64,000 nt of DNA from Monosporascus cannonballus (taxonomy: Eukaryota; Ascomycota; Sordariomycetes; Xylariales), in contig QJNS01000007.1 in assembly GCA_004154925.1 (NCBI GenBank), positions 248,001-312,000 of the forward strand, written 5' to 3'. A program made the position numbers and the translations under genes. Of this stretch, positions 24,913-38,400 are shown in pieces. Below the pieces are notes generated by a model. That model saw only the letters and a program-made list of their open reading frames with translations. It made no database searches and had not been told where the DNA came from. The stretch's first letter is position 1. The number at the start of each line of letters is the position of its first letter.

Positions 24913-27520
24913 CTGTTACTAGGGTACGCAAAAGCTGTACGCGTTACGAAAAAGTACGGAATTAGCCAAATAAAATAACGCATTTATTATCTGTAGTATT
25001 TGATAATTTAAAACCTTATATTCTTAAATCTTAGTTCCTTAATTATTAATATATTAATATAACTTATATATTTATAATATCCGTATATATTTCAAAAAGC
25101 TTCCCAATAATAATTATAATGCTAATATTTATAAAGATTTTTAAAAAAAAGTCTAAAGGTTGAAACGATTTTGAAAGCAAGTTTAAACTTAAAAACTATA
25201 TATATAATATACAGGATTATATCGATTTCAATTAGTTACTTTTACAATTTAATAAATTAACAAAATCTAATATAACTTTATATTTACAAACACATGTTTG
25301 TTTTTAAATATCTAATAATATTTTATTTATCGACAATATGGTATTGTTCGAAAGAAATAATTTAACAAGGTAAGCGATTAATATTTGCGAAATAATAATA
25401 AATAGTAAATAAATTTATAATTAAGATTTTGCGGTATATGTATATATAAATTATAAATGTAAAGACTTTTATAACAATGATAACGATATGACGCAATAAA
25501 CTTTCACATTAATATTTTTAATAATTAGAAAATGGAACCTTTTAAAGACATAATACATTAAATTGTTTAAACCAAATCAGATATACTATAATACATTTTT
25601 AATTATAATTTCACAAAAGGATTATAAATAATTAAAGTAATCTTTTTCATCGGCGGAAACACCCAGTAAATAAATTATAAAATAATCAAAAATAATAGTT
25701 TTGAAATTTAAAGCGATATTTTAAACACGAAAAGAATAATTACATAAGTTTATAATTCATAAATAATAGTAGCTCTTATTATAAAAATCCAAGTCATTGT
25801 GAATTAAATAATAGATATTTGGAATAGATAATAAATCTGTTTATTATTAAAATAAGTATTAACCTTTTCAATAATTAGAATCTAATTTAATAATAACCTT
25901 TGGAACCTTTAAAATAATATTTTCCATTTTTAGAAGGTTTTTACACAATTTATTCATCGAAAAGATTTTAAGTAAAAACGTTTAATTTATTAATAAATAA
26001 GTACGAAATAACTGTATAAAGTGAAATTTAAAATAAAAGTAATTATAAAAGTTTATATTCGAATCGAGATAATAATAAACGCAAACATTATAAATTAAAT
26101 ATTGAAATTCTAGTTTAAAAACTTTATATATAGCTATATGATATATTTCTTAATACAATTTTAAAGAATTACTGTGTTAACAAGACTATAATTATTTATA
26201 TAAAATGTAACATAATTTCTAATTAATTTCAAAAGAAAACGTTTATCGGTTATTAAATATTATAAAAACGTTAATTATTTGAAAATAAAATAACATTTAA
26301 ACGAGATAAAATACATATTAACGTATTCTTGAATCTATTATGTAAATAATATCATACATATTTCATTTCACATTTTAAACAATATTTTAGACTTAAAAGA
26401 AATAACATATAGATTTAACATAATAAATAAATCTTTTAATTTTCTGCTTATTATATAGAACGATAAAATATGGATAAATAATACTTTCGTCTTCATTAAC
26501 AATTATAAAAAATTAAATATATAAAATTAAAGTTTTAATAGTATAAAATATTAAATTTATGTAATACAACTCATTATAAACGGTTTCCGCATAATTTAAC
26601 ATTATTATAATAATTATGAAAGAAATATTAATATTTACATTGAAAATAAACATCATAAAATTAATCTTATATTAATAATTATGATTAAATAATTTATTTT
26701 CGAAATATTAACATAAAGACTTTTGAGGAAATATTTGCAATTTATAAGTAAAATATTTATTTAAGAACTTCGAAATATTTATTTATGAAAAATTAATTAT
26801 ATAATATTTATTTCTAAATTATTTGAGTTTCAAAGTAATTATATAATTTTTATTTTATATAGAAAATATGATTACTAACCTTATAACGGTTTAATATTAT
26901 ACTTATAAGAAAATAAGAGTTAAAAGAAATATATATTATATACTATAGGAAAGAATTTTTCGATTTAAATAAAAAGAATCTAATTTTACGAATTTCGAAA
27001 AAGAACTTGAAAAAAATATTAGAACCTGGTTTTCGTAATTAATAAATATTTAAAATATTTTACAAATATATATTTAAAAAACCGAACACAAAATAACGTA
27101 ATTATTACATTTCGATATTATTTAAACATTTTTAAAAAAATTAAAATAAAACTGTTTATAAAAATCGAACACGAAAAAAAACATTATAAAATTATTTATG
27201 TCGAAATATATTATAATTATCTCATTTTAATGTTTTATATTTAAAGTCAAAACGGAAATATAAAAGACTTACAAGATTTGATTGCAGAAAGCAACTACAA
27301 TAAGAAGTAATATTAAAGTACTTTCAATTTTAATTACATATTTTCATAATAATATAATATATTTATATATCCAAATGTTTAAATATATTTTTTAAAAAAA
27401 TTTTATATTAAGTTCATTATATTTACTTGACATTTATAACCGGTATAACATAATTTAATTAAAAACTTTAATAAATTTACCTGTAAACTTACGATTATAT
27501 AACTTCTATTATAAGAAAAC
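24850..27520. other. AT-rich DNA without recognisable genes
   Basis: About 2.7 kb of very AT-rich sequence between two element nests. I find no LTR, pol motif, tRNA or credible ORF in it. The first 60 bp (24850-24912) resemble 63150-63211. Probably old host or ancient repeat DNA. Confidence 0.6.
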
Positions 27521-27935
27521 TGTAACGGCTAGGCGGTTTAATCAACTATTATACCTAACTCGTAAATGTTTATGTTGGCAGGAATATCGTAGGAATCGGA
27601 GCTCAAGATATAGTAACATATTACGTCTCGTAATACCAAGGGCGTCTTGGGTAACGATATATTATTACAAGTTGAATTTATTTAAATTATAGATATAACG
27701 AACGTATATATTTTACTTTTATCTTAAAATGTTTATCACGGCCTAACGATATTTTTTTAGTTAAATTATTCTAAGCCCTTTTAAGCCTTTTTCGTGTTTA
27801 ACTGGTTTAAGTCTATTTTACCAACCAGAGCCTTTAAGCTTCTTAAGCCAGTTACGTAACTTCTTCGCTTAATCGAATCTTGGCTTTTCTAACATTCCGA
27901 CCCTTTCCAAGAGCTAAGACCGTTAGGTTATAACA
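27521..27935 (-). repeat. T5 3' LTR (alpha U3)
   Basis: TGTAACGGCTAGGCGG... to ...CGTTAGGTTATAACA on the plus strand, 415 bp. The purine-rich tract (minus strand, ending ATCG) lies at 27936-27960. Confidence 0.92.
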
Positions 27936-28321
27936 CGATTTTTCCCTTTCCAAGATCTTTATCCCTAAAGATTATTTTGCTTATTTGTTTACTTCAGTAA
28001 GCAACTTTTCTTTTTTCATATTTAATATATCGGGTCGTATTGAAAAAATCTCGATTTCGCCAGCGTACTAACGCTTTCGTTTTTTCAAAATGCATTAATC
28101 GCCTTGGTTTTATTATGTCCTTAAATGTTTTTTTATTTTCGATATAAATTTGAAAACAAAATTTGGAAAACTTTTTAAAATTTGAGAAAATATTTATTCT
28201 GTACTGCTTACGAAGGTCTTTAGAACCTTTTAGCCGTTTCGAATTCGAATATAAAACGTTTGTCGTCGATGAAAACCATTTGAAATTGGAATAACGCCTT
28301 ATGTAAAAGAAGCTTTTAAAA

Positions 28322-28708
28322 TGTGACGGCTAAGGGGTTTAACCAACTATTAAACCTTAGTCGTACAGATTTATATTGGCAGAAGTATCGTGGAAATCTG
28401 AGCAATAAATATAGTAATTATATTACGTTTCGTAATACCAAGGATGCTTTGGGTAACGATATTATATTATAAACTAAAGCTATCTAAATTGTGGAAATAA
28501 TGAACGTATATATTTTGATCCGGCTTACTGGCTTACCACCAGTAAATTGGTGATTCGGCTTACTGGCTTACTACCAGTAAGTTGGTGATCCGGTTTATTG
28601 GCTTACCACCAGTAAGTTGGTGATCCATTACGTAACTTGCCCTACCGCGTACTTATAGTTGGGTTTCGATAAACCGTTTTGGAGACCGTAGTCCGTCGGG
28701 TTATAACA
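28322..28708 (-). repeat. T6 3' LTR (three 35-bp units)
   Basis: TGTGACGGCTAAGGGGTTTA at the left end, GGGTTATAACA at the right end, both termini intact. Beta U3 at about 28510-28708. Confidence 0.94.
28520..28624 (-). repeat. 35-bp U3 repeat, 3 copies
   Basis: Units 28520-28554, 28555-28589 and 28590-28624. Each reads CCGGCTTACTGGCTTACCAC and so on to GTTGGTGAT, with small RIP differences. TTACTGG/CCAGTAA arms could form a hairpin. The partner LTR (34976-35045) has two units. Confidence 0.88.
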
Positions 28709-28784
28709 CGATTTCCTCTATTCTCAAATCTTGTTCTCAAAATTTCTTTTTTCTTCTTCCTAAGTTTTTCCGTATCCATTTCAT

Positions 28785-29340
28785 ATGTTTTCTGGCGTAT
28801 TTAAACGTCGTTCTCGTAAATCTGATTAACAATTTGCTGTGGTTAATTTAATTAAACTTAAAGGTTTTGACGCATTGCTTTATTTTTTTAGTTTTACCCG
28901 GCAACTTAATTGCCAAATAATGGACGGGGATTTTCGTTGTAAAAAATGTATCCGCCGAAATCGTTCGTATAACGGAACAGGAATCCCTGTTTTTATGATT
29001 AACCGTTATATCGCAGAATCGAAAAATTTAAAGTAAAGAGTTAGCGGCCGAAAAATCTTTGTCCGAAACTTTTGCGCGTTTTTTTCGTATACGTTATTAA
29101 CGTTAGAATTATTAATCCCAAGGTATGAAACTTGTAAATCGTGCCCTCTAATCGCTACACGAATGTCCCGAACCTGTATTATAAAAGACAAAGTCCGTTA
29201 TAGCCGTTCAGGCTGCTAGGGGTATGGATGTTATTAATTAAAGCGCTGTAGGCTCTCTGGATGATATAAACTAGGGCGCGTTTATTTCCTGTAGCTTTAT
29301 TGTTGCTGGTGAAAATTCTTTAACAGGCGCTGGGCATTAA
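28785..29340 (+). pseudogene. T6 antisense ORF (beta form)
   Basis: ATG at 28785-28787 (MFSG...KRRSRKSD), one TAA for CAA, then VVNLIKLKGFDALL. The first cysteine cluster is partly lost. The second is clear: D-F-R-C-K-K-C-I-R-R-N-R-S-Y-N-G at about 28930-28978, with the last Cys now Tyr. AESKNLK follows, then a frame change near 29030 relative to T4/T8. The C-terminal part reads AVGSLDDINWGAFIS, then FIVAGENSLTGAGH, and ends at TAA 29338-29340. Antisense to the pol 3' end. It retains the best second cluster of the window. Function unknown; possible nucleic-acid or zinc binding is inference. Confidence 0.75.
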
Positions 29341-32300
29341 TAAGATTTTTGGCGAGTTCTCAGATGTTTTCGGAGTCCGAGTGCTTTTTCTATTTAATTA
29401 GATACTAGGTAAATCTGTTTTGTTTTTGTAAATGGAGGATTTTCTCCATTTTATATGCTTATTCTTTTCTTATTTTTACGTCGTTTTGTACTATATACAC
29501 ATTAATTCTATCCGTTATTAATTCGAATAAAGAAATATAACAAATTGGATGAACTTTAACTTTTAGTAGGAGTTTTAATTAATAATTATTTTTTGAGATT
29601 TTCTTAACGATTTTGTACGGACCGATATACTTGAAATCAAGTTTTTTGCTGGGTTATCTTATTTGAATATTTTTATGGCAAGGAAAACCATTTCCCTTTT
29701 TTCGAAAGTTAATTTTTTTAACCTTTTTAATTATAATATTTGTTTCTTTGATTCTGTACGAATTCTAATTTTGTTTTTATTTCTTAATATAATTATTGTC
29801 ATTATTTTGATATAAATATTATTTTGATATTAATTGGACTATCGTCGCGTACGTTTTTGTAAATATTTCACATAAAACCAAAATTTGCGGTCATTAATAT
29901 TCTTTTAATATTTTCCTAGTAACTAGTATTATATGTTAGCTATATAATTAGTAATCTTTAGCCTAATTATTCTATTCGTAATTAATATAAAATCGTAAAT
30001 AGGTTTCTAAAATTTGGTTTATTCGTTTTATTTATTTATTTATTTAAGGTTTAAAACGTTAAATAATTTATAATTTAAACCGATTTGTATTATAAAACTT
30101 TGCCAATATGTAAATATAAATATTAATCCTTTATTTAACGTAATTTTTATTAATTATTCGTATATATTCAAAATATGTTTGAAAAATATGTATACTGGTT
30201 ATTCGGCGTTTATATCCTTATAATATGGTAAAAAAATAAGATATTTTGTAAATCGGTTGACGATTTCGAAAATGCTGTCGTAATGTATTTTCATAGCTAG
30301 ATATTTTAATATAAGAAATTTGGTAATAAAGTCGAACGTAACTAAATATTATAGTCGCTTTGCCACTAGTAATAGTTGTAATTTTCCGTATGGCTTATGT
30401 CGTCGCGTTTTTATTTTGGCGCAAATATCGTATTATCGTATGATTTTCTGTACCGTTAATTTCATTTTAGGAAAGGAATATGTGCGTTAAAGCCGTTTTA
30501 AAATTTTGTGGATTCCTGGATATTTATGTAGCTGATATTCGTATATGTTTCGTATTAAAGCCTTTTGGTATTTTTCTAGAATTTGTATTTTATCCGTTCT
30601 TTGGTTTTCTAGGAAACCGTCGTTATATTACTGGATTTTCTGGTACATATTAAATGGTAGTGCCCGAACTATCGCAATTTGTCGTAAACGTAAATATATT
30701 TTTATAATGGTATTGAAAATTATATGGTTCATTTGGATTAATTTCTTTTCGAGGTTCGGCTACTTGTTTAGGATATTTGTTTTATTATTTTTTGAACTTT
30801 TCTTATTAATAATAACGAAGTCGAAATTCGCCAATTTTCCTACGTATTTTAATTATAGTCTTATAAGTTTTCTGGTCGTAATAAATCGAGTAAGATTTTG
30901 ATAATCCGTATAAACCTTAATTTAGTACAAGTTTTTCTTTAAAAAATGCCTAAATTCTCGCAATGGCATAATAATAATTATAAACCTTTTATCTGGAATG
31001 TAATAGTTACATTCGGTTCCTTTTAACTTATATAAAAAAATTCAACAAGGTATAATTTGTTTTAATTATTTCGTTATTCCATTATTTCGTTTAACGCGTA
31101 ATCCGAAATATTGGTGTTTAGTTTAATAAGGCGCTTCAAACTATATATAATTAATATTACTTTATTAGTAATTTTATTTTTAATATTTTGAAAAACTTTT
31201 TTCGTTTTAGCCATTTATTTAAAACCTTTTCCTTTTTCGTAAGGTTCGTTAAAGGTATAATTATTCTGTTAAAGTTTCAAATAAATTTCTCGTAGTAATT
31301 AACGAATTTAAGGAATACTTATATTTCTTTAATTATAATTGCCGTTTGTTATTCCGCAATTGTAGCGATTTTCTTGGGGTTTATCCTAATATGTTCTAGC
31401 TTAATAATATATCCCAGATATTTTACTTTCTGTACGTAGAACTGATTTTTTTCGGCGTTAGCAAATAACCTTACGTCCTATAAAGCTTGAAGAACTTTAT
31501 AAATATATTCTGTACATGCTTTCTTCGTTTCTAAAAAGATAAGAATGTCGTCGAAATAGCAAACCACGAAAATATCGAAAAATTTCGTAATACATAATTT
31601 ATTATTCGCTGGAAAATTGCTGATACGTTCCTAAGTTTTATTAGTATTACCACATATTTAAATAATCCGTATTTCGTTTTAAAAATTATTTTTTATTCGT
31701 ATCCTTTTTTGATTTTAACAAGGTTATATCCATCTTTAAAATCGAATACTGTTAAAAGTTTGTTTCCGTAAAATCGGTTTTTTATTTCTGTTATTAAAAG
31801 TAATAATATCCGATTTTTAATAATAATATTGTTTAGTTGTCGATAATTAATCATAAGTTATAATTTTCCGTTTTCTTTTTCAGCACGAAAAAATATCGGG
31901 TAATTTATTACTAATTTCGAAATTTAAACCCATTCTTTAACCGATTTTCCAGGTGTTTTCTGAAAGTCTGTAATTCGTTTCCTCTAAGGTTATAAATAGG
32001 ATAGAAATTTATCGAAAATCCTTTTTTAAAGATTATCTTATAATTCTATTCGTTATGTTTTGGTTATTTCGTATTAAATTCCCTCTTAAAAAGTTACTTA
32101 TATCTATTATATTATAATGGTATATTAATTAGATTTTCTGACTTCTGGGGCTGCTATTATTCTAGATTATTATTCAATTATTTTAGTTTTGCTTTCGTAA
32201 TAATAACGATACGTCATATTTTTCTTTGATATTTTTTTTTGTGTTTTGTCCTTTTTGGTAATAAGGTTTTTGTCGTATTTTTATATTTATATTCGTCGTT

Positions 32301-32930
32301 ACTATCGATCGAATATTAAAACCTTAATTCTTTTTTTTCATCTGTTAATAAGGTATAAAGTAAACTTTATTTGGCTAGTGTAGTTATTAATTAACATTCC
32401 GTAATAACGCATTCATAATAATCCTAAAATTATATCGTAATTTCTAAGTAATACGATATCGAAATTAACTATTTAATATCGTCCTTAAGCAAAAATCTCG
32501 AAATAATTAATTTCGCGTATAATTTTTCCGTTTTCGTAAACAAATTCCTGACCTTCGACATTTGTCGCTGTATAAGGTTTTAATTTATATTTCCATAATG
32601 ATTTGAACTTATTAACCATGTATAGTATAATATAATTTCTAACCAGAGTTCCGTAATTTATTATTGCAGTATATTAACGCATTTCGATTTATATATCTAA
32701 AGCGATAAGGTTATTAAGGGCTCCTATCGTCACGTTTAAAGCCTTTTTTCAAAGTTTCTTTTAACTCCTTTGGGTCTTGTTATTTTGCGGCTTTTTTATA
32801 AGTAACTTTTTTCTTTTATGTTTTGTTCGAATTTATCGAATTTTGTTTATGTTTTTTCGTTTAACGTATTAAGTTGCTATATTTGTTGTTATTGCGGGCG
32901 TAATATTTCTTGAAATTATATTAATTATTT
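29300..32930 (-). pseudogene. T6 pol: protease to chromodomain
   Basis: Right to left: protease about 32560-32730; RT about 31300-32050, with the catalytic Y-F-D-D as the reverse complement near 31546-31562; RNase H about 30780-31290; spacer and integrase about 29570-30750 (core near 30190-30300); chromodomain about 29345-29480, with the KHSDSENI..LA-like end. The same domain order and spacing as T3 and T5. Stops of RIP type occur in all frames. The 118-codon plus-strand open stretch at 30545-30901 is only the mirror of this region. Confidence 0.85.
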
Positions 32931-34721
32931 TTTGTTTTGTTGCTATTTCTTTTTGTATTAAAGAAACTGTTTTTTTATATTTATAATTATATCCTATTAT
33001 GGGTCGTTTTAACTATCGTTCTAGAATTTAGTTATACATTAACGTATTTTTTAATTAATTTTCTTTTCTTAAGGATTTATAATAACCTTTTCGCAATACT
33101 TTTCCATTATATATTAAATTAACTTCTTTTTGGTTTAATAGTTATATCACTAATAATGACAAAAAATGTTTTTTTGCGGGTATTATTTTTCTTGAGGCCA
33201 CTTTTTGTTTTGGCTAATTATTAAATATTTCCTGGGGCTATAGATCGAAAATATCGATATTACTATTTATGGTTTTTATTATTTGCGGTACGGTTTGGAA
33301 AATCGAATCCTTTATAATATATACGGGTAATTTGTCCGTAAATATATTATTTTTATTTCTTATAATTGGGATATTCCTATCGTCGATAATGTATGGTATT
33401 CATTTTGCCGTATCGATTAGGGGTTCCGGGACAAACTTTTTCTCTCTAACCTTAATATTTGCGTAATAATCCTTATAATACTTTTTGTTTTGTTTATAGT
33501 ACTTATTAAACTAGCTGTTTTGCTATTTTTATTTTTTATTAGATCTTTTGCTATAATAATCATAATTAAACTTTTTCTTATGGGGGACCTAATATATATT
33601 TAGGCGGAATTATATTAATAAACTTATTTCCGTTTTTTTAATTTCTTTAAGTTATCCTTTAGGTACAAGTTTTTAATTATTTTAACGGGGCTTTTTAGGT
33701 GCTTTATATTACGCTGCCTTATGTCCTATTTTGTTTTAATTGTAATATTTTGTCCGGTTTAATCTTTTCTCTAAATAACTCTTAGTTTTATAGGTTCCAG
33801 GTTTATGCCGTAAAAAGTGTTATTACGTTAAAAAGCTCTGGTATTAGCTGTATATCGGGGTTTGTTATCGTTTTTTCCTTTGGTACTTATAATACGCCAG
33901 GCGTATTATCGATTATCGATCTTAATTACTATAAAGATATAATCCGCCAAATAGTTAGGCCGATCGAATTTAAAAAATTCCTTTTGTATTTTTTAAGCTG
34001 TTAAAAAACTTAATTATTGATACTTTTTATCCCTAATTTAACTTAACGCCTAATTAAACTAATATGCTGCCGTAATTAGATATTATTTTTTATCGCAATG
34101 ATTAGATCTGGATTTGGGTTTTTGTTTTTTCGTTTTTATGCCGAAGATTTTCGTTAATACATATTGGAAATATTCATAATTCTTATAAATTTATATTATT
34201 TCCGAATTTCGTTTTTTTATTAATAAGGAACTATACCTTTTTATAGCACGTTTAAATCAAATAACCGTATTTCTAGTAAGTTGCTTAATTACAAATTCGA
34301 TTTATATAATAAATGTAATAAATGAAATAAGAAAATATCTGAAATATATTCGTCATTAGGTTAAAAACAATTATAACTTAATTAAGGTTCAGTCGAAATA
34401 TCCTGGCTTAAAAGGTTTAAAAACTTTTTCTTATTCCTTAATGAAATTTAACTAGATAATTTGGCTTATTTAAAAGAGTTTTCCGATATTGGAAGTTTTC
34501 CCTTTTTCCTTAAGCTTCTTATAGGCGGCTTAAAAGGGTATCGTAAAATTGTTATTATTTTTCTTAAGCTGGAAAATGCGTTCGTTTATGGCATACAAAC
34601 GTCGAAAAACTTCTTCGCAAAAAAAACAAAGCTTTTCCTTTTCCTTTTCGGATTCCATTTTAATATCCGGGTAATTAAGGACTTGGTAAATGGGCTATTC
34701 GGGCTGCTTACTGGTAAATAT
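32930..34721 (-). pseudogene. T6 gag
   Basis: Starts at about 34721 (TAT for CAT on the plus strand). The N-terminal coiled-coil-like part spans 34450-34700. The zinc knuckle is at about 33700-33770 (GHK-like segment between altered Cys codons). The linker region 33230-33470 corresponds to T2 4318-4512. Opposite-strand open frames here (34461-34775, 33269-33466, 32937-33122) are shadows. Confidence 0.8.
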
Positions 34722-34777
34722 AACGTCGGCGATATTGTTCAAAATCTAACGGTATTATTGAACAAAAGCTTATAACG

Positions 34778-35129
34778 TATAACGGCTAAAAGATTTAACC
34801 AATTATTAAACGTTAATCGTACGGGTTTATATTAATAGAAATATCGTAAAAATCTAAGTAATAAAAATAGTAATCGTATTACGTTTCGTAATGCAAAAAA
34901 TACCTTAAATAATAATATTATATTACAAGTTGAAATTATTTAAACTATGGAAATAATAAACGTATATATTTTCATCCGGCTTACTGGCTTACCACCAGTA
35001 AATTAATGATCCGGTTTTTTGGCTTACCACCAGTGAGTTAATTATCTATCACGTGACTTGCCCCACCGCGCACTTATGGTTGGGTTACGATAGATCGTTT
35101 TGGAGACCGCAGCCCGTCGGGCCATAATA
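34778..35129 (-). repeat. T6 5' LTR (two 35-bp units)
   Basis: TATAACGGCTAAAAG... to ...CGGGCCATAATA, 352 bp. Repeat units at 34976-35010 and 35011-35045. The far end of U3 (about 35045-35129) is strikingly GC-rich for this window. Confidence 0.93.
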
Positions 35130-35419
35130 TAAAAGCTTAATAATACCTTAACGAATTATTTGGTTACTTAAGCCGTTTGCAAAAATAAAAGAAGCTTGTT
35201 TGCCAGGGCAGAATTAAAATACTCCCTCGTGGCATTTAAAGTAGAGAGGCGATAGAAAAGTTTGAACGTTTCGAAAAAGAACAAGAACAATTATAGGCTA
35301 CCGTCGCAGCTACCACATTAGCACACGCCGCGCTTCCGGCCGGCTGGTCTAAGGTCGATATTACTAATTAGTCGGCCGTTAATTGGGACGCGCCCGTTAT
35401 TGCTAGTGAAAATTCTTTC

Positions 35420-38400
35420 ATAAACTTTAAGCGCTAATAGGGTTTTTAACAAGTTCCTAGGTATTTTCGGATTTCGGGTACTTTTTCCATTTATTTAGAT
35501 ATTAGGTAAGGTTATTTTCTTTTTTTATATTAAATATCTTTTTCATTTTATAAGTTATTTTATTTTTTACCTTTATATCGTTGTATGCCGTCTGTACTTT
35601 GATTATATCTGCGATTAATTCGAATGAGAAAATATAAAAAACTAAATAAAATTTAACTTTTGATAGAAATTCTAATTAATAATTATTTTCTGAAAGTTTC
35701 TTAACGATTTTATATAGTTTAATATATTTAAAATCAAGCTTTCTGCTGAGTCGTTTTGTTTAAATGTTTTTACAATCAAATAAACCATTACTCTTTTTTA
35801 AAAAATTAATCATTTTAATCTTTTTCGTTATAATGTTTATTTATTTGATTTCGTACGAATTTTATTTTTATTTTTATCTCCTGGTATATCGTTTAATTAT
35901 TTTAACGTAAAAACTTTTTTACCCTTAATAAATTTATCGTTCTGTATTTTTCTGTAAATTTTCCGACTAAAACCAAAATCAACTTTTGCAGATATTATTT
36001 TAATACTTTCGTAATAATAAAGCATTATATAAAAATTATGCGATTAATAATTTTTGAACCCAGTTATGGTATTTATAATTAATATAACATCGCGAATAAC
36101 CTTTTAAAACTTAGTTTATTCGTTTTGTTTATATATTTATTGTTGCTTTAAAAGCGCTAAATAATTTGTAATTTAGGCCGTTTTATATTATAAGTCTTTT
36201 CCAAAATTTAAATACAAATTGTAATCCTGTATTTGAAAGAATTTCTATTAGTAATCCGTATGCATCCAAAATATATCTGAAAAAGTTATATACTATTTGT
36301 TCAGCGTTTATGTCCTTATAATATAATAAGAAATAGGAAGGTTTCGTTAATCGATTGACGATTACGAAAATATTATCCCAATGTATTTTTGTCACGGGAC
36401 TTTTTAATATAAAAAGTTTAATAATAAAGTCGAATACAAGGAAATATTACGATTTTTTTAAAACTAATAATAATTGTAATTTTTCGTATAGCTTATGTTG
36501 TCGAACCTTTATTCTGGCGGAAATATTGCATTATTATATAATTCTTTATATTATTAATTTTATTTTAAAAAAAGCGGTAAGTTCGTTATAACTTTTTTAA
36601 AGTCTTATAAATCTTTAGATATCTTTATAGCTGATGTTTTTATATATTCCGTATAAGATTATTTTGATATTTGTCTAGGATTTGTATTTTATTTGTTTTT
36701 GATTTTTTGGGAGATCATCGTTATACTGCTTGATTTTCTGATATATGTTAAAAAGTATTGCTCGAATTATTGCAATCTGTCGTAAACGTAAATATCTTTT
36801 TATGGTAATATCAAAAACCGTATGTTTAATTTTGACTAATTTCCTTTCGAGATTTGGTCGCCTGCTTAAGATATTGACTTTGTCGTTTTCTGAGCCTTTT
36901 TTGTAGATAATAACGAAGTCGAAGTTTGCTAATTCTTTTGCATATTGTATTTATCGTTTTGTAAATTCTCTAGTTGTAGTAAAACGGGTGAAATTTTAAT
37001 AATTCGTATAAACCTTGACCTGGTATAAGCTTTTTTTTAGAAAATAGGTAAATTTTCGAAAGGCCATAATAATAACCATAAATTACTTATTTGGAATACT
37101 ATAATTAAGTACGGATCCTTTTTACTTATATAAAAAAGATATAATAGGGCACAATTTGTCTTAATTATTTCGTTATCCGATTATTATGTTTAATACGAAT
37201 TCCGTAATATCGGTTTTTAACTGAACAAAATAAGGTAAATCGTATATAATTAATATTAGCGTTTTAATAATTATATCCTTAATTTTTTAAGACGTCCTTT
37301 CGGTTTCGGACATTTATTTAAACTTTTGCTTTTTCTTTATAAGATTGGTTAAAGACATAATTATCCTGCTAGGGTTTCGAATAAACTTCCTATAATAATT
37401 GGCAAATCCAAGGAATGCTTATACCTTTTTGACCGTCGTTAGCGTTTGCTATTCTATGACTGTAACAATCTTGTTTGTTTCTATTTTGATATATTCTAGG
37501 GTAATAATATGTCCCAAATATTTTACTTTTTAGGTATAAAATTAACTTTTTTCTGAGTTAACAAATAGCGTTACGTAGTATAAAGCGTGAAAAACTTTAT
37601 TAACGTATTTAATATATATTTTTTCCGTTTTTGAATAAAATAAGAATGTCGTCGAAATAAAAAATGGCAAAAACATTAAGATATTTACGTAATACATAAT
37701 TAACCATTTACTGGACAGATATTTGTACGTTTGTAAGTTCTATTAACATAACTAAATATTCGAATAGTCCGTATTTCGTTTTAAAGATTATTTTCTATTC
37801 GTATTCCGTTTGGATCTTAACAAGGTTGTTACGGCCTTGTCCACCGTGACAGCTCTTATACGGCTGTAAGCACCAGGATGATTCCCACAATTGCGATCAT
37901 TCCACCGATCTTTTTCCCTGGTAGCGTGATGGTATGGTGCAGCCATAACAATCTTAACATGGTTATATCTATTTTTAAGATCGAATACTATAAACTATTG
38001 AGCCTTATAAAATCGATCTTTCATTTCCGTAATAAGGCCTAGTATTATTCGAATTTTGATAATAATATCGTTTAATTATCCATAATTAACTATAAGTCGT
38101 ATTTTGCGTTTTTTTAGTATAAAAAATATTAGATATCCCGCTGGTAACTTCGAAGGTCGAATTTATCCTTTCCGTAACCGATTTTCCAGGTATTTTCTGA
38201 AAATGCGCATTTTATTTCTGTTAAAATTGTAAATAGGATAGAACTTTATCGAAGATCCTTTTTTAAGGATTATCTTATGATCCCATTCGCTATATTCTAG
38301 TAATTTCGTATCGAGTTTCTTTTTAAAAAGCTAATTATATCTATAGTATTATGGTAGCATATTCGTTAAATCATTTAACTTTTAAGGCTGTTATTCTAAA

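Larger units (their letters stand above)
28322..35129 (-). mobile_element. T6: beta-type chromovirus inside T5
   Basis: Minus-strand, 6808 bp, with perfect TSD TAAAA (28317-28321 and 35130-35134). LTRs are 387 bp (28322-28708) and 352 bp (34778-35129), differing by exactly one 35-bp unit. All domains from gag to chromodomain and the antisense ORF are recognisable, and no large deletion is seen. It is therefore a good reference for the beta type. Confidence 0.94.
28018..35437 (+). pseudogene. T5 antisense ORF (alpha form), split by T6
   Basis: Plus strand, antisense to T5 pol. The first part runs from ATA TTT at about 28018 to 28321, the second from 35135 to TAA 35435-35437. T6 and its TAAAA duplication lie between. 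The N-terminal piece corresponds to T2 22328 and downstream. The second part reads QTKSV-like charged residues, then EKFERFEKEQEQLQATVAATTL-type Glu/Gln-rich sequence (about 35240-35310), and ends VDITN, AVNWDAPVIASENSF. This C-terminal part is unusually well preserved and GC-rich compared with its surroundings. Confidence 0.7.

Noticed and set aside
28520..28624. 35-bp repeats as a possible CRISPR array
   Set aside because: Units are directly adjacent with no spacers, inside an LTR of a fungal retrotransposon.
30545..30901. 118-codon plus-strand frame, hydrophobic
   Set aside because: Mirror image of the T6 RNase H/spacer/integrase region on the minus strand; AT-rich antisense frames look membrane-like by composition.
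34461..34775. 104-codon plus-strand frame, similar to 46156-46374
   Set aside because: Both are opposite the conserved gag N-terminus of T6 and T7; the similarity follows from gag homology, and gag has the recognisable start.
37827..37950. Short frame with a membrane-helix-like end on the minus strand of the small insert
   Set aside because: Only about 25 codons and no start/context; chance frame in a non-autonomous element.
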